The notes under the pieces are model-generated. The model saw only the letters and a list, made by a program, of their open reading frames with translations. It searched no databases and was not told the DNA's origin. Shown piece by piece: positions 17,579 to 25,862 of a stretch of DNA of 64,000 nucleotides; the first letter of the stretch is position 1, and every line of letters begins with the position of its first letter. The position numbers and the translations under genes were made by a program. Source of the stretch: Streptomyces odontomachi (GTDB taxonomy: Bacteria; Actinomycetota; Actinomycetes; Streptomycetales; Streptomycetaceae); assembly GCF_024435355.1 (NCBI RefSeq), contig NZ_JAMJWG010000002.1:496001-560000 (forward strand), written 5' to 3'.

Positions 17579-18325
17579 GTGATCAGTGAGAAGCCCGCGC
17601 ACGGTCCCGGCCACCGGACCGGCACCATCCTGGCGGCGTTCGCCGAGCAGTCGTCCATGACCGCTCAGGGCATCGCCCGGCACACCGGCATCCCCGTCAG
17701 CGCCGTGTACCGGCACCTCCAGGACCTGATGCGGCTCGGCCTGGTCAGCCAGGCCCGGACGCACGGCCGGTACTGCGCGGGATCGCTCACGGTGCAGATG
17801 GCGGAGAACTACCGGCGCGAGATGCTCAACGGCGGAACGGTGCGGCGTCGGCTGACCCGGCTGGCGGCCGACACCGACGAGCTCGCGGCCTTCCTCATCC
17901 CGAGCGGCCAGCAGGTGCTGTGCGTCGAGGTCGCCGAGGGATCACGCGTGATCAAGTGCAGCTTCTCCCCCGGTCTGAGCCAGCCGCTGACCTTCGGCGC
18001 CAGCGCCCAGGCGATCCTCGCCCACCTGCCGGCCGAGCGCGTCACCGAGGTATGCGAGGCACACCGGCTGAGCCGCGAGGAGGCCGAGCTGCTTGCCGTC
18101 GATCTCCATCGCGTCCGCGAGCGGGGTTACGCGATGAGCACGGGCGCCGTGGACGAGGGCGTGTGGGGCGTCAGCGTTCCCGTCTTCGACCGGCGCGGGC
18201 AGGTCACCGGGACCGTCAGCACCATGGCGCCGGAGTTCCGGGTGCGCGGCAACCAGCGGTCCCTGCTCACCTTCACCCATGCCGCAGCACAGGACATCAG
18301 CCGCCTTGAGGAGTTCCCGTCGTGA
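17579..18325 (+). CDS. IclR-family transcriptional regulator
   Basis: About 248 residues. It has an N-terminal winged helix (GIARHTGIPVSAVYRHLQDL) and a C-terminal IclR effector domain (YAMSTGAVDEGVWGVSVPVFD; GTVSTMAPEFRV). An upstream GTG at 17561 is in frame but overlaps the TATAGT hexamer, so the GTG at 17579 is preferred, probably leaderless. The stop overlaps the hutG-like start (GTGA, 18322-18325), so the regulator is cotranscribed with the enzyme and probably controls it and the transporter. It is divergent from the NRPS operon; a role there is possible but unproven. Confidence 0.9.
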   Translation: MISEKPAHGPGHRTGTILAAFAEQSSMTAQGIARHTGIPVSAVYRHLQDLMRLGLVSQARTHGRYCAGSLTVQMAENYRREMLNGGTVRRRLTRLAADTDELAAFLIPSGQQVLCVEVAEGSRVIKCSFSPGLSQPLTFGASAQAILAHLPAERVTEVCEAHRLSREEAELLAVDLHRVRERGYAMSTGAVDEGVWGVSVPVFDRRGQVTGTVSTMAPEFRVRGNQRSLLTFTHAAAQDISRLEEFPS

Positions 18326-19359
18326 TCACGGACACCGAGCACACCGACCGCACCGGGACGGAGGCAGGCGGCACCGCCGTCCCGCCCCGCCCGGTCTGGA
18401 CCGGCCGCGTCGACGGGCCGGGGCCGGCGCACCGGCGCTGGCACTCGGTGGTCGGTGCGGCCGACCCGCGCACCCCGGGGGTGGCCCTGATCGGCTTCCG
18501 CAGCGACGAGGGCGTCCGCCGCAACGGCGGGCGGCCCGGAGCGGTGGACGGTCCGGGTGAGATACGCCGGGCGCTCGCGTCCAAGGCCCTGCACACCGAG
18601 ATCGTCGTGCATGACGCGGGCGACGTCACCGTCCACGGGCACGACCTGGAGTCCGGGCACGACCGGCTGGCGGCCACGGTCGGCACCCTGGTACGCGCCG
18701 GACACCTGCCCGTCGTCCTGGGCGGTGGGCACGAGACCGCCTACGGCTCCTACCGGGGGCTCGCCGAGGGTGGGTCGCTCGAAGGCCGGCGCCTGGGGAT
18801 CCTCAACCTCGACGCGCACTTCGACCTGCGGACGGCTCCGCAGGCGACCTCCGGCACCCCGTTCCGCCAGGTCGCAGACGCCGAGGCAGCACGCGGCGCC
18901 GACTTCGGATACGCGGTGATCGGCATCAGCGAGTCGAGCAACACGGCCGCCCTGTTCCGCACCGCGGCCGACTTGGGTGTCTGCTACCGCACGGACGAGC
19001 AGTCCCAGGAGCGCCACCTCGACGACGTCCTGTCGTTCGTGGCCCGCTTCGTCGACTCCGTCGACGTCCTCCACCTCACCATCGACCTCGACGTCCTGCC
19101 GGCCGACGCCGCCCCCGGCGTCAGCGCCCCGGCCGCGCTCGGCGTCCCGGCGACGGTCGTCGTCGAGGTCTGCAAGGCGGTCGCGGCAAGCCCGAAGCTG
19201 GCCCTGCTCGACGTCGTGGAGCTCAACCCCGTACACGACCAGGACCATCGCACCGCGAACCTCGCCGCCCGGCTCGTCCACACCGTGTCGGTGACCGCCC
19301 ACCGCGCCCGCCACACGGCCCCCGGCCACGGCGGGGCAGCCGGCGCCGCAGCGAGCTGA
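18322..19359 (+). CDS. hutG: Formimidoylglutamase-like ureohydrolase
   Basis: 345-residue arginase/agmatinase/HutG-fold enzyme with all the binuclear manganese motifs: GGGHETAYG, NLDAHFDLR, TIDLDVLPA and the late Glu in LDVVELNP. The fold hydrolyses guanidino or formimino C-N bonds. HutG (N-formimidoyl-L-glutamate to glutamate plus formamide, last step of histidine degradation) is the best fit because of the HutG-like extended N-terminus and the adjacent polar amino-acid ABC transporter. An agmatinase or guanidino-acid hydrolase cannot be excluded. Translationally coupled to the IclR gene. Confidence 0.8.
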   Translation: MITDTEHTDRTGTEAGGTAVPPRPVWTGRVDGPGPAHRRWHSVVGAADPRTPGVALIGFRSDEGVRRNGGRPGAVDGPGEIRRALASKALHTEIVVHDAGDVTVHGHDLESGHDRLAATVGTLVRAGHLPVVLGGGHETAYGSYRGLAEGGSLEGRRLGILNLDAHFDLRTAPQATSGTPFRQVADAEAARGADFGYAVIGISESSNTAALFRTAADLGVCYRTDEQSQERHLDDVLSFVARFVDSVDVLHLTIDLDVLPADAAPGVSAPAALGVPATVVVEVCKAVAASPKLALLDVVELNPVHDQDHRTANLAARLVHTVSVTAHRARHTAPGHGGAAGAAAS

Positions 19360-19395
19360 AATTCGCCCACCACTCCCACCCCGAACGGAATCACC

Positions 19396-20892
19396 ATGGC
19401 AAGAGCGCCCCTGGGGAGAAGAGTCGCCGCCCTGCTGGCCGGGCTCGTCACCTGCGTCATGATGCTCACGGCTGCCGCGCCGGCCGGCGCGGCCGAGCAG
19501 GACGGGAAGGCCGGCAAGCTGGCACGCCTGCGTTCGGGTCAGGCGACCCTCCGGGTGGGCACCGACGCGACCTTCCCGCCCTTCGAGTTCACCGACGCCA
19601 AGGGCCGCAAGACCGGCTTCGACATCGAGCTGGTCCGCAAGCTGGCCGCACGCGCGGGCATCAAGAAGGTCTCCTTCACGCAGATGCCCTTCGGGAACAT
19701 CGTCCCCGCCCTCCAGGCCCACCAGGTGGACATGGGGGCATCGGGGATCTACATCAGCGCCGAGCGATCCAGGGTCGTCGACTTCACGGACGTGTACTAC
19801 CCCGGCGGGCTCGCCGTCTTCGTCGCCGGCAAGAACGACACGATCAAGTCCCAGGCCGATCTCTCCGGCAAGCGCATCGCGGTACAGGTCGGCACCAAGT
19901 CCGTCGAGTGGCTCAAGCAGCATCAGCCGCACGCCCGGCTGATCATGGTGCAGACCAACGAGCAGATGTTCTCGTCGGTGAAGCTGGGCCAGGCCGACGC
20001 CGTCGTCACCGGCGCTCCGGCCGGCCGGTACTTCGTCGCCCAGCACGGCGGCCTCAAGCAGGTCGGGAACCGGCTGACGAGCGAGGACTACGCGTACGCC
20101 CTGCCGAAGTCGGACGCCGAGGTGACCGCGGCGCTCGACACCGCCCTGAAGAAGATGAAGGACGACGGCTCGTACACTGCGCTCACCAAGAAGTGGTTCG
20201 GGGCGCAGAGCGACCAGGGCGCGAAGAAGGATCGACCGCTCCTCAACCCGCACACCATCGTCGAGTCCTGGGGGCAGATACAGCACGGTCTGCTGGTGAG
20301 CATCGCCGTGATCCTGATGTCGCTGTGCCTGAGCCTCCTGCTCGGCACGGCCGGCGGGTTCGCCAAGCTGAGCGGTTTCCCGCCGCTGCGCTGGCTCGGC
20401 AACGTCTATGTCTCCGTGATCCGCGGAACGCCGTTCGTGGTCCAGCTGTTCTTCCTCTACTTCGGCCTGCCCCAGCTCGGGCTCCAACTGCCGCCGATGG
20501 TCGCGGGCGTCCTGGCGCTCGGCCTCTACAGCGGCAGTTACGTCACCGAGATCTTCCGTGGCGCCGTGCAGTCGGTGGACCGCGGGCAGATCGAGGCCGC
20601 CAGGTCGTGTGGCATGTCGCACGCGTCGGCCATGCGCCACGTCGTCGTTCCGCAGGCGTTCCTGCGGATGCTGCCTCCGCTGGGCAACGAGTTCGTGTCG
20701 CTGACCAAGAACTCCGCACTGGTCTCGTTCATCACCATCGGCGAGCTGTTCCTGGTCGGGCAGACGATCATATCCAGGACCTTCGACGCCCTGACCGTCT
20801 ATCTCTTCATCGGCCTTCTCTACTACGTCCTCACCAACGTCATCGGGTCCGCTACCCGTGCGATCGAGAAGAAAATGGCGGTGTACGTCTGA
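19396..20892 (+). CDS. Fused amino-acid ABC substrate-binding protein/permease
   Basis: 498 residues joining two functions. A Sec signal peptide (to AGAAE near 34) leads into a polar-amino-acid binding domain (VGTDATFPPFEF through KKWFG, about 50-275). A HisM/GlnP-type permease follows (about 290-498) with several membrane helices, PFVVQLFFLYFGLP, and the EAA loop EAARSCGMSHASAMRHVVVPQA. The binding domain would sit outside, tethered to the first membrane helix. The stop overlaps the ATPase start by one base (TGATG). Histidine or glutamate-like substrates are inferred from the HutG neighbour. Confidence 0.92.
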   Translation: MARAPLGRRVAALLAGLVTCVMMLTAAAPAGAAEQDGKAGKLARLRSGQATLRVGTDATFPPFEFTDAKGRKTGFDIELVRKLAARAGIKKVSFTQMPFGNIVPALQAHQVDMGASGIYISAERSRVVDFTDVYYPGGLAVFVAGKNDTIKSQADLSGKRIAVQVGTKSVEWLKQHQPHARLIMVQTNEQMFSSVKLGQADAVVTGAPAGRYFVAQHGGLKQVGNRLTSEDYAYALPKSDAEVTAALDTALKKMKDDGSYTALTKKWFGAQSDQGAKKDRPLLNPHTIVESWGQIQHGLLVSIAVILMSLCLSLLLGTAGGFAKLSGFPPLRWLGNVYVSVIRGTPFVVQLFFLYFGLPQLGLQLPPMVAGVLALGLYSGSYVTEIFRGAVQSVDRGQIEAARSCGMSHASAMRHVVVPQAFLRMLPPLGNEFVSLTKNSALVSFITIGELFLVGQTIISRTFDALTVYLFIGLLYYVLTNVIGSATRAIEKKMAVYV

Positions 20893-21623
20893 TGGCGCTC
20901 CTGGAGACCTTCGACATCACGAAGACATTCGGCGACCACCAGGTGCTGCGCGGTGTCGACTTCCGTATCGAGCCCGGGCAGGTGGTGGCCGTCATCGGGC
21001 CCAGCGGTGGCGGAAAGTCGACCTTCCTGCGCTGCCTCAACCTGCTGGAGACGCCGACCTCGGGGCGTGTCGTGTTCACCGGCGAGGAACTCGAGCCGAA
21101 GAAGTCGAACCTCGATAAGCTGCGCGCCCGAATGGGCATGGTCTTCCAGCAGTTCAACCTCTTCCCGCACATGACCGCGCTGCGCAACGTGGTGCTGCCC
21201 CAGATGAACGTGCTCGGGCTCACCCGCGAGGAGGCGGAACGCAAGGGCCGTGCCCTGCTGGACCGGGTCGGCATGCTCGGGCGGGCCGACGTGTACCCGA
21301 ACCGGCTGTCCGGCGGGCAGAAGCAGCGCGTCGCCATCGCGCGGGCGATCGCCATGGATCCCGAGCTGATGCTCTTCGACGAGCCGACCTCCGCACTGGA
21401 CCCGGAGGTCGTCCACGACGTCCTGGACATCATGACCGACCTCGCCCGGGACGGCATGACCATGATCGTCGTGACCCATGAGATGGGATTCGCGCGCAGG
21501 GTGGCCGACCGGGTCGTCTTCATCGACGACGGCAGGATCGCCGCGGACCTGCCGCCGGAGGAGTTCTTCTCCGAGCACAACGGCAACGAGCGGATCCGCA
21601 CGTTTCTGGCCAAGGTGCTGTAG
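20892..21623 (+). CDS. Amino-acid ABC transporter ATP-binding protein
   Basis: 243-residue polar-amino-acid ATPase (HisP/GlnQ type) with Walker A GPSGGGKST, Q-loop FQQFNLFPHMTAL, signature LSGGQKQR, Walker B LMLFDEPTSALDP and the switch His in VTHEMGFA. It powers the fused transporter directly upstream and probably closes the IclR-hutG operon. The terminal part FLAKVL is typical of this family. Confidence 0.95.
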   Translation: MALLETFDITKTFGDHQVLRGVDFRIEPGQVVAVIGPSGGGKSTFLRCLNLLETPTSGRVVFTGEELEPKKSNLDKLRARMGMVFQQFNLFPHMTALRNVVLPQMNVLGLTREEAERKGRALLDRVGMLGRADVYPNRLSGGQKQRVAIARAIAMDPELMLFDEPTSALDPEVVHDVLDIMTDLARDGMTMIVVTHEMGFARRVADRVVFIDDGRIAADLPPEEFFSEHNGNERIRTFLAKVL

Positions 21624-21692
21624 CGGCCACCACGACTCCACCGGGCGGACGCACCGCGGCGGGACCCACCGCGACGGGCGGGACGACCGGCA

Positions 21693-21729
21693 TCATCCGG
21701 TCAGGCGGCCGTCATCCGGTCAGGCGGCC
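21693..21729. repeat. Tandem 18-bp repeat at the 3' end of the TPR gene
   Basis: TCATCCGGTCAGGCGGCC occurs at 21693-21710 and again at 21712-21729, with a 19-bp period. The second copy holds the last codons and stop of the TPR gene. It looks like a recent slippage duplication that left the reading frame intact. Confidence 0.7.
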
Positions 21730-24648
21730 CAGCAGCTCGCTGGCCTGGGGACCGAAGGTGGCGTCCCCGGTGTCCCGTGCCCGCTCCAGGTACCGCACGG
21801 CCTGGTCGGTGTCGCCGTCCTGGCTGGCCATCTCCCCGAGCCGGTAGGCGGCCTCGGCGACCAGGTCCGGATTGCTCCTGGTGGAGTCGAGGGTGCGCCG
21901 GTAGAACTCCCGTGACCGGTCCCGGTCGCCGACCCAGTAGTACAGCTCGCCGAGGTGGGCCAGCGCGAGCTCCCGCTGGAACAGGTCACCGGAGTCGATC
22001 ACCCACTGGTACCAGCGTCGCGCCTCGGCCACGTCCCGGCGGTCCTTGGCGGCGCCGCCCAGCATCATCGCCCCCATCGCGCCCGTACCCCGATCGCCGT
22101 TGTCGACCATGTCCAGGTAGCGGCGCCGGGCTTCGTCGGCGTCGCCGGACAGCGTCGCCAGCTGGGCCAACCGCAGGTGACACACACCGACGACCGTTTC
22201 GCCGCTGTCGTCATCCAGTCCGGCACCCACGTCGGCACCGCGCTGTTGCGCTTCCTTGGCCAACTCGAGGTTCCCCTGGTCCTGGTACAGGCAGCCGAGT
22301 TCGTGCCAGGCCATGCCGCAGAAGAAGGAGTCCCGGGTCGCAGCCGCCCGCCGGTACGCCGCGATCGCCGCGTCCGTCTCGCCTCGGCCCGCATGCGCCT
22401 CGCCCAGGTGGTAGTTGGCGCGGACCGCCCAGGTGACGTCGTCGGTGTCGGCGATCAGCTCCCAGGCGAGGATGGCCTCCGCGATCCGCCCCGCCCCTTC
22501 CAGATCGGTGCCCAGCTTGAAGCAGTGCTCCGGATGGACGTCGGCCGCCGACAACTCCTGGGCCTCCTCGTGCCGGCCCTGGTGCCGGAACAGCACACCG
22601 AGGTCGACGGCCGCCTTGCCACGCGCCGCCGGGAACTCCGGGGTGGCGACCCGCCGGTACAGCTCGACGGCCTGGTCGAGGTCGCCGGCGAGGTAGTGGC
22701 GGCGGGCGACCTCCAGTACCCCGCCGCCCGGGTGGCCGTTGCTGCGGCGCAGGTGCAAAGCTTCCGTGGCGGCCAGTTCGCCGTCCAGGTCGTGCTGGAT
22801 CCGGCAGACCGTGGCCAACCGCTCCCACACCTTGTAGGCCAGGGACGCGCTCTGGTCGCCGAAGTCGGCCAGTACACGCAGGGCCGACCGGGTGACGGCG
22901 GACCCGTCGGGCAGCTTCCAGAGCACCGACATGCAGCACTCGGAGGCCATCTCCAACGATTGGTCGTCCCACCGGGCCAGCCGCTCGAACACCGACCGCA
23001 TGCCGTCGACGTCCTCGTCCAGCAGCAGACGCACGGCCAGTGCCGGAGCACCGAACTGGGGATCGGACTCGGGAATCCGCTCCAGCGCGTCCTTTCCACC
23101 GTCCAGGTCGTCCTCGTAGCTGATCAGATTCTCGGCCGCAAGCCAGGCCAGCGGCGGAACCGCCTCGGCGGGCAGGTCGCCGGCCAGCAACTCCGTCGCC
23201 AGCTCGTACCGCTCCTCCGACTGCCAGCTGTCCGCCGGCGACGAGTGGAACAGCCCGACCGCGGCGCGGGCCATGAGCGCCCGGTGGCCGGTTTCGAGCA
23301 GGCCCTGGAAGCAGGACTGGCTGTCACCGCTCCGGTAGCCGTCGGCTAGGTTCGCCTCGCCGAGCCGGATGGCGACCCAGGGCTGCACGGCGGACGCGGA
23401 TGCAAAGGCTTCGGCGAGCGCGTCCACGACGTCTTCGGTGTCGTCCCACGTCGTCAGGTTGGTGGCCGCCAGGTAGGCGGTGTAGCCGGCCGCCAGCCTG
23501 TCCTCGGACCGGGCCGCCCTGACCTGCCGGTGGGCCGCTTCCGACCCGGCACCGCCGTCGTCGAGCAGGTCGCCGAGCAGGGCCGTGAACACCCCGGTCA
23601 ACGGGTGTCGCCCCTGGGCCAGTGCCTCCAGGTCGGGGAGTGCGTCCTGGTCACGGGTCAGGTAGCGGGCGAGGGTGGTGACCGGGTCGGCGGGCACGGT
23701 GGTGTCCGGGGGCAGGGCCTCGGCGGCGGCCAGGACGGCCAGGGCCACGGCCGCGCGCGGGCCGTGGGTGAAGTCGGCGGTCCCGGCGAGGTCGCTCAGG
23801 AGCTGGCGCGCGGCGGTGGGATCACCGTGCCGCAGTTCGATGCCGGCGAGCACGGTGCTGGCCTGGTGCGCGGCGGGTCGCCAGTCGCCGGCGGCGGCGG
23901 CGCGCAGCTCGGCGCGGGCGGCGGACAGGTCGCCGGCGCGGTAGTGGTCGAGACCCGGCCGGACCGGGACCAGCCAGGAGGACGGCGCCTGGAGGTCGTC
24001 CAGCGGGGCCAGCGCCAGATCGACCAGGTCGGGCGCGTCGGCCTCGGTGCCGGCGTGGTCGAGGACTAGGGCGGCGCCGTCGTCGTCGCCGGCCTCGCGC
24101 AGCAGCTCGGCCAGCGGCTCGGCGGCCAGCGGCCGGAACCAGGGGTGACCGGAGTCGACCACGGCCCGGTAGGCGCGGATCGCCGCCAGGAAGTGCCGCT
24201 CGCCGCGGAGCAGCCGGCCGAGCTCGACACCGGCTGCCGGAGCCAGCTGCGGGTGCTCGCTGCGGGCGAGCGCGGCCAGTTGGCCGGGCGCGGAGTCGGC
24301 CTCCCAGACCTGCGGACAAGCGACGGACTCGCCGGCCGCGATCCTGGCGAGGCTGGCCCGCAGCACGGCGAACCCGCGCACGTCGGACCGCAGGCTCAGG
24401 TCCTTGGCGCGCTGGTGCGACTCCACCGCGTGAGCGAACTCGCCAAGCTCGAACCGGGCCAGTCCGACGCAGTTCAGCGCCACGCCGCGCAACTCCGGAT
24501 GCCCGGCGGCGAGCACCTGCTCGTGGACGGCGTGCGCGGCAGTCAGGGCCGCCCGGCAGTCGCCCTTCCGCATCCGCTCGGCGAACACCGCGAACGCCTC
24601 CCGGTGCGCTTCGTAGCCACCGTCCACCCCTGACGCACCGTCCACCAT
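21712..24648 (-). CDS. Large tetratricopeptide-repeat protein
   Basis: 978 residues, no signal peptide, built almost wholly of TPR/Sel1-like helical hairpins. Clear examples are AIAAYRRAAATRDSFFCGMA, WHELGCLYQDQGNLELAKEA, AHLGELYYWVGDRDRSREFY and YRLGEMASQDGDTDQAVRYL. The start ATG at 24648 has GAAGG upstream; the open frame extends further 5' but without coding character. It is probably a protein-interaction scaffold; no catalytic domain or STAND NTPase domain is seen. It is divergent from the alpha/beta hydrolase and convergent with the ABC transporter. Function unknown. Confidence 0.85.
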   Translation of the reverse strand: MVDGASGVDGGYEAHREAFAVFAERMRKGDCRAALTAAHAVHEQVLAAGHPELRGVALNCVGLARFELGEFAHAVESHQRAKDLSLRSDVRGFAVLRASLARIAAGESVACPQVWEADSAPGQLAALARSEHPQLAPAAGVELGRLLRGERHFLAAIRAYRAVVDSGHPWFRPLAAEPLAELLREAGDDDGAALVLDHAGTEADAPDLVDLALAPLDDLQAPSSWLVPVRPGLDHYRAGDLSAARAELRAAAAGDWRPAAHQASTVLAGIELRHGDPTAARQLLSDLAGTADFTHGPRAAVALAVLAAAEALPPDTTVPADPVTTLARYLTRDQDALPDLEALAQGRHPLTGVFTALLGDLLDDGGAGSEAAHRQVRAARSEDRLAAGYTAYLAATNLTTWDDTEDVVDALAEAFASASAVQPWVAIRLGEANLADGYRSGDSQSCFQGLLETGHRALMARAAVGLFHSSPADSWQSEERYELATELLAGDLPAEAVPPLAWLAAENLISYEDDLDGGKDALERIPESDPQFGAPALAVRLLLDEDVDGMRSVFERLARWDDQSLEMASECCMSVLWKLPDGSAVTRSALRVLADFGDQSASLAYKVWERLATVCRIQHDLDGELAATEALHLRRSNGHPGGGVLEVARRHYLAGDLDQAVELYRRVATPEFPAARGKAAVDLGVLFRHQGRHEEAQELSAADVHPEHCFKLGTDLEGAGRIAEAILAWELIADTDDVTWAVRANYHLGEAHAGRGETDAAIAAYRRAAATRDSFFCGMAWHELGCLYQDQGNLELAKEAQQRGADVGAGLDDDSGETVVGVCHLRLAQLATLSGDADEARRRYLDMVDNGDRGTGAMGAMMLGGAAKDRRDVAEARRWYQWVIDSGDLFQRELALAHLGELYYWVGDRDRSREFYRRTLDSTRSNPDLVAEAAYRLGEMASQDGDTDQAVRYLERARDTGDATFGPQASELLGRLTG

Positions 24649-24887
24649 GCCCGCACCTTCGTGATCCGCTCCGGTTGCCTGCTGCGCAGAGCGTAGGCGG
24701 CGGGGCCGACAGCGGGGGTGCGGGGGCGATCGGGTGCCGGTGGACGTCGACACCGTGCCGCGTGGGCACCACGGCCTGGCCAGGGCCCGTCCCCACACCG
24801 ACTGTTCATCATTTCTATCGATACATGCACATGGGCGTCATGGTGTTGGCACGCGCTTTGTGCGATGGTGTGCGAAAGAGTGTGGTC

Positions 24888-25862
24888 ATGGCCCGGTGGC
24901 GGCCCGGCTGTCCGTCCTGGGTGCGGCAGGGGGAGGCGCTGGTGCGCGGAGGAGTACGTGCGCCGGACGGGCGGCTTTTGACGGTGGAGACGAGCGGGAA
25001 TCCGAGAGGAAAGCCGGTGTTCCTGCTGCACGGGACACCGGGGAGCCGGCTCGGCCCGTCCCCGCGTGGGGTGATGCTCTACCACCAGGGCGTACGGCTC
25101 ATCTCGTACGACCGGCCCGGTTACGGCGGTTCGGATCGATTACCGGACCGCAGCGTCGCCGACGTGGCGCAGGACGTGACAGCGATCGCGGACGCGCTCG
25201 GTGTGGAACGCTTCGGCGTGGTCGGACGCTCCGGAGGCGGGCCGCACGCACTCGCCTGCGCAGCGCTGCTGGCGGAGCGGGTGACCCGGGCGGCGGTGCT
25301 GGTGAGCCTGGCGCCACGGAGTGCCGACGGGCTCGACTGGTTCGCCGGCATGGCAGCGTCCAACATCGCTGAGTACACCGCTGCGACCACCGGCCCGGAG
25401 AAGCTCGCCGCCAGCCTGGAGTCGCGTTCCGCAAAGATCCGGGACGATCCGATGCGGCTCCTGGCCGAACTGCGCCGAGAGCTGACCGGTCCTGACCGGG
25501 TCGTTGTCTCGGACGCCGGGATGCGCTCGCTACTCGCGCGCAACTTCCAGGAGGCGATACGCACCTCGTCAGACGGCTGGTACGACGACGTGCTCGCGTT
25601 CAGCTCCCCGTGGGGCTTCGACCCGGCCGACATCCAGGTGCCGGTGATGATCTGGCACGGCACCGAGGACGTCTTCTCACCGGTGGGCCACTCGCGCTGG
25701 CTGGCCGACCGCATCCCCGGGGCGATCGCGGTCTGGCAACTCCAAGCGGCCCACTTCACCGCGTTTCGCGTCCTGCCCGACATCCTGACGTGGCTGCTCA
25801 CCGGCTGGTGGGCGCGGTCAACCGAAGATCACGCCGCCGCGGAGGGTTCGAGGTCCCGGTAG
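24888..25862 (+). CDS. Alpha/beta hydrolase
   Basis: 324-residue cytoplasmic hydrolase. Oxyanion-hole motif HGTPGSR, nucleophile GRSGGG (VVGRSGGGPHAL), acid in WHGTEDVFSP, and His in QAAHFTAF. The start is uncertain: ATG 24888 is used because the upstream part of the frame (from 24675) covers the region opposite the TPR gene promoter and lacks hydrolase character. Its 3' end overlaps the 3' end of fxsT by 34 bp on the opposite strand. Substrate unknown; proline-iminopeptidase or haloalkane-dehalogenase-like relatives are possible. Confidence 0.8.
   Translation: MARWRPGCPSWVRQGEALVRGGVRAPDGRLLTVETSGNPRGKPVFLLHGTPGSRLGPSPRGVMLYHQGVRLISYDRPGYGGSDRLPDRSVADVAQDVTAIADALGVERFGVVGRSGGGPHALACAALLAERVTRAAVLVSLAPRSADGLDWFAGMAASNIAEYTAATTGPEKLAASLESRSAKIRDDPMRLLAELRRELTGPDRVVVSDAGMRSLLARNFQEAIRTSSDGWYDDVLAFSSPWGFDPADIQVPVMIWHGTEDVFSPVGHSRWLADRIPGAIAVWQLQAAHFTAFRVLPDILTWLLTGWWARSTEDHAAAEGSRSR

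Noticed and set aside
24675..24887. Upstream extension of the alpha/beta hydrolase
   Set aside because: Lacks hydrolase character and covers the divergent promoter region.
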